Source of the DNA: an uncultured Paracoccus sp.
GTDB lineage: Bacteria; Pseudomonadota; Alphaproteobacteria; Rhodobacterales; Rhodobacteraceae
DNA: 64,000 nt
NCBI RefSeq assembly: GCF_937873615.1
Contig: NZ_CALMYP010000017.1
Location: 1 to 64,000 of the forward strand
Reading direction: 5' to 3'
In this document: positions 62,286 to 64,000 of the stretch, piece after piece
Position numbering within the stretch: position 1 is the first letter of the stretch
How the letters are laid out: every line of letters starts with the position of its first letter
Translations under genes and position numbers: made by a program
Notes under the pieces: generated by a model
What the model was told of the DNA's origin: nothing
Databases searched by the model: none
The model's input: only the letters and a program-made list of their open reading frames with translations

Positions 62286-63230
62286 TTACTGCGCCCCCTG
62301 ATAATAGGCGACGATATCGCGCGGCGAGATCGGCGTATCGGCCTTGCGACCATAGAAGAAGACGCCGCTGGCCGCATCCTGCGCGTAATCGGGTGGGATA
62401 ATCCGGTCGAGATACTGGGTCCAGAAAAATGCCAGCTTCGCCGCCTTGCCGGCCTTGCGCGACCGAAAGACGCTGCGCGCCAGATAATCGACCGACCACA
62501 TGAACTGCACGCCCGGCCCCCCGCTCGCCCCCGAGGCCAGCACGTCGAAATTCCGGAACAGATAGCGATGCCCGCTTTCGGTGAAACGGGTGAAATCGTA
62601 AGGCCCTTCATGGACCTGCTGCATGAAGGGGGTCTCGGCATAGACCAGCCCGCCGGGGCGCAGCACCCGCCAGATCTCGGCCACGACCTGCGCCGGTTGC
62701 AGCACATGTTCCAGCACCGCCTGAATGATCACCGCGTCGAACAGGTCATCGGGCAGCGGCAGGTGATGGCCGTCGGCGATGAACTGCACATTCGGGGTGT
62801 CGTAGATGTCGAAGGCGTAGATCTCGATCCCGGGATGGTCATAGATCGGGGCCATGCCCTGCCCGACGCTGCCGCCGCCGATCACCAGCAGCCGCGCCGG
62901 CCGGCCAAGCGCCTCAAGATCGGCGATCAGCCGGGCCACGTTTCGCGCCGTCGCCTTCTTCTCGGGCGAGACCAGCCGTTTGATCCGCGCCGTCAACCCG
63001 TTGTAATTCTTGCGGGCGATCTGGCTATGGGCCTTCGTGGCCATCACCGCCTCCTCGGACAGGACCGAGTCGCTGAAATCGACCAGAACCGGCTTGCCGC
63101 GCAGCACCGGATAGACCCGCCCCGAGGCCGTCCGCAGCCGGTCGGACCCGTCCCGAACCAGTGCCTCGCCACTGAGCGGGCAGCGCAGGATCGTCAAACA
63201 GTCTTCACTACTCACCAACATCGCAGTCAT
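62286..63230 (-). CDS. SAM-dependent methyltransferase with Trm112-like N-terminus
   Basis: 314 residues. The N-terminal ~55 residues (LTILRCPLSGEALVRDGSDR, GRVYPVLRGKPVLVDFSDS) resemble a Trm112-type module. The class I methyltransferase fold follows: LLVIGGGSVGQGM (SAM-binding), EIYAFDIYDT, DGHHLPLPDDLFDAVIIQAVLEHVLQP and VLRPGGLVYAETPFMQQVHEGPYDFTRFT. The acceptor substrate is unknown; similar proteins occur in polysaccharide or lipid gene clusters. It is a single gene between the helicase and the aldolase. Confidence 0.86.
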   Translation of the reverse strand: MTAMLVSSEDCLTILRCPLSGEALVRDGSDRLRTASGRVYPVLRGKPVLVDFSDSVLSEEAVMATKAHSQIARKNYNGLTARIKRLVSPEKKATARNVARLIADLEALGRPARLLVIGGGSVGQGMAPIYDHPGIEIYAFDIYDTPNVQFIADGHHLPLPDDLFDAVIIQAVLEHVLQPAQVVAEIWRVLRPGGLVYAETPFMQQVHEGPYDFTRFTESGHRYLFRNFDVLASGASGGPGVQFMWSVDYLARSVFRSRKAGKAAKLAFFWTQYLDRIIPPDYAQDAASGVFFYGRKADTPISPRDIVAYYQGAQ

Positions 63231-63349
63231 TCCTGAACATGCGGTCTATACGAGTGAAGCCAAATGCCGCCCGAATTTCAAGCCAAATCCCTGAAAATGG
63301 CGATGCGGCATCGTGAAAGCACGCTGCGACAGGTGCCTCGCAGACAGGC

Positions 63350-64000
63350 TTACCGTCGCCTTGCCTGTGCCAGAAACTCCTGCGCCAGCCGGTCGGCGCC
63401 GCTGAACAGCAACCCGCAATCGCTGCCGACCGAGACGAAATCGAGCCCCGCCGACAGGAACAACCGCGCCTGATCGGCGCTTGCCGCCAATGCGCCGGCG
63501 AACTTGCCTGCGGCCTGGACCTGTCTTGCCCCCCGGACGATGGCCTCGCTGATCTCGGGATCGGCGGGATGGCCCAGCTTGCCCATATGGGCCGACAGAT
63601 CGCCCGGCCCGAAGAAAACCGCATCCATGCCCTCGACCGCTGCGATCTCGGAGACCTGCGACAGCGCCGCCGGCGTTTCCACCTGACCGATCAGGAACAG
63701 CCCCTCGCCTGCGCGCTGCACATAGTCGCGGATATGGCCATAGCGGCTGGCGCGATGCATGGCGGCGAATCCACGCTGACCGGCACCGGGATAGCGCATG
63801 GCCTGCACCGCCGAAGCCGCTTCCCCCGCTGACTGGATCATCGGCACCATGATGGTGCGCGCGCCGATATCGAGATGGCGCTTGAACAGCACCGGGTCGT
63901 TATCCGCGATCCGGGTGATCGCCACCGTGGGCGAGGCTTCCATGGCGCGCAGATGCGACAGCACGTCGCCAAGCTCGACCGGGGAATGCTCGCCGTCGAT
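63350..64000 (-). CDS. HpcH/HpaI-family aldolase (5' partial)
   Basis: 217 codons, open at the right edge of the window. It reads IDGEHSPVELGDVLSHLRAM (metal/pyruvate-binding DxEH region), then GARTIMVPMIQSAGEA (PMV-type segment), GFAAMHRASRYG, LIGQVETPAALSQVSEI (metal-binding Glu), VFFGPGDLSAHMG (Asp) and FVSVGSDCGLLF. This is the class II pyruvate aldolase family (4-hydroxy-2-oxoheptanedioate aldolase and relatives). The N-terminal ~30-40 residues lie beyond base 64000; substrate preference cannot be assigned. Confidence 0.9.
   Translation of the reverse strand: MDGEHSPVELGDVLSHLRAMEASPTVAITRIADNDPVLFKRHLDIGARTIMVPMIQSAGEAASAVQAMRYPGAGQRGFAAMHRASRYGHIRDYVQRAGEGLFLIGQVETPAALSQVSEIAAVEGMDAVFFGPGDLSAHMGKLGHPADPEISEAIVRGARQVQAAGKFAGALAASADQARLFLSAGLDFVSVGSDCGLLFSGADRLAQEFLAQARRR

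Overview
The window is 64 kb of GC-rich DNA from an alphaproteobacterium, most likely of the Rhodobacteraceae/Paracoccaceae (Paracoccus-like). Supporting points are the high G+C third positions, the clpP-clpX, dnaG-rpoD and nrdR-ribD gene orders, two Hint-domain proteins of the kind common in this family, and a preT-preA pair. The species is an inference; no rRNA gene is present.

Layout. 1-2.1 kb: pyrimidine catabolism (preT-preA, preA cut by the window edge). 2.4-5 kb: a Hint-domain protein, a ChaC-like gamma-glutamylcyclotransferase and a PAP2 phosphatase-like protein. 5.2-10 kb: housekeeping genes clpX, clpP, a short pth and parE. 10-11.4 kb: a Phd-Doc toxin-antitoxin pair and a glutathione transferase. 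11.5-20.3 kb: ppk2, pyrD with a DUF952 gene, a periplasmic 5'-nucleotidase, obgE-proB, and selO with an overlapping EEP-family hydrolase. 20.3-23.6 kb: eno with a strong terminator, an AT-rich regulatory stretch and an RTX-repeat/Hint protein. 23.7-30.4 kb: nrdR-ribD and ribE on the minus strand, separated by an oppositely oriented capsule export module (kpsS, wza/kpsD-like, kpsC). 30.6-39.7 kb: rmuC, rpoD, dnaG, a TetR regulator coupled to hemC, hemE and a DMT transporter.

39.8-51.3 kb is an accessory region of lower G+C. It starts at the 3' end of tRNA-Ser(GCU) with a tyrosine integrase. It carries a predicted secreted protein, an XRE regulator, a chimeric gene joining an IS630-type transposase N-terminus to a type III restriction helicase/nuclease that lacks its Walker A part, a broken Tn3 transposase, a complete but frameshifted IS256-family element with a 9-bp target duplication, IS1380 remnants, a cluster of 9-bp iterated repeats, a truncated replication-protein-like fragment and an uncharacterised 499-codon gene. 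A 14-bp copy of the tRNA 3' end lies at 49425-49438 and is a candidate right attachment site.

51.4-64 kb returns to chromosomal backbone: an ABC transporter with FtsX-like permease and AttH-like lipocalin, glycerol catabolism (glpD-glpK with divergent glpR and a direct-repeat operator candidate), gntK, a DEAD-box RNA helicase, a methyltransferase and a 5'-truncated HpcH/HpaI aldolase.

The strongest candidates for something undescribed are the IS630-Res chimera, the iteron cluster beside the candidate att site, the 499-codon protein, and the two Hint proteins. All function assignments come from reading translated motifs; no database search was run.
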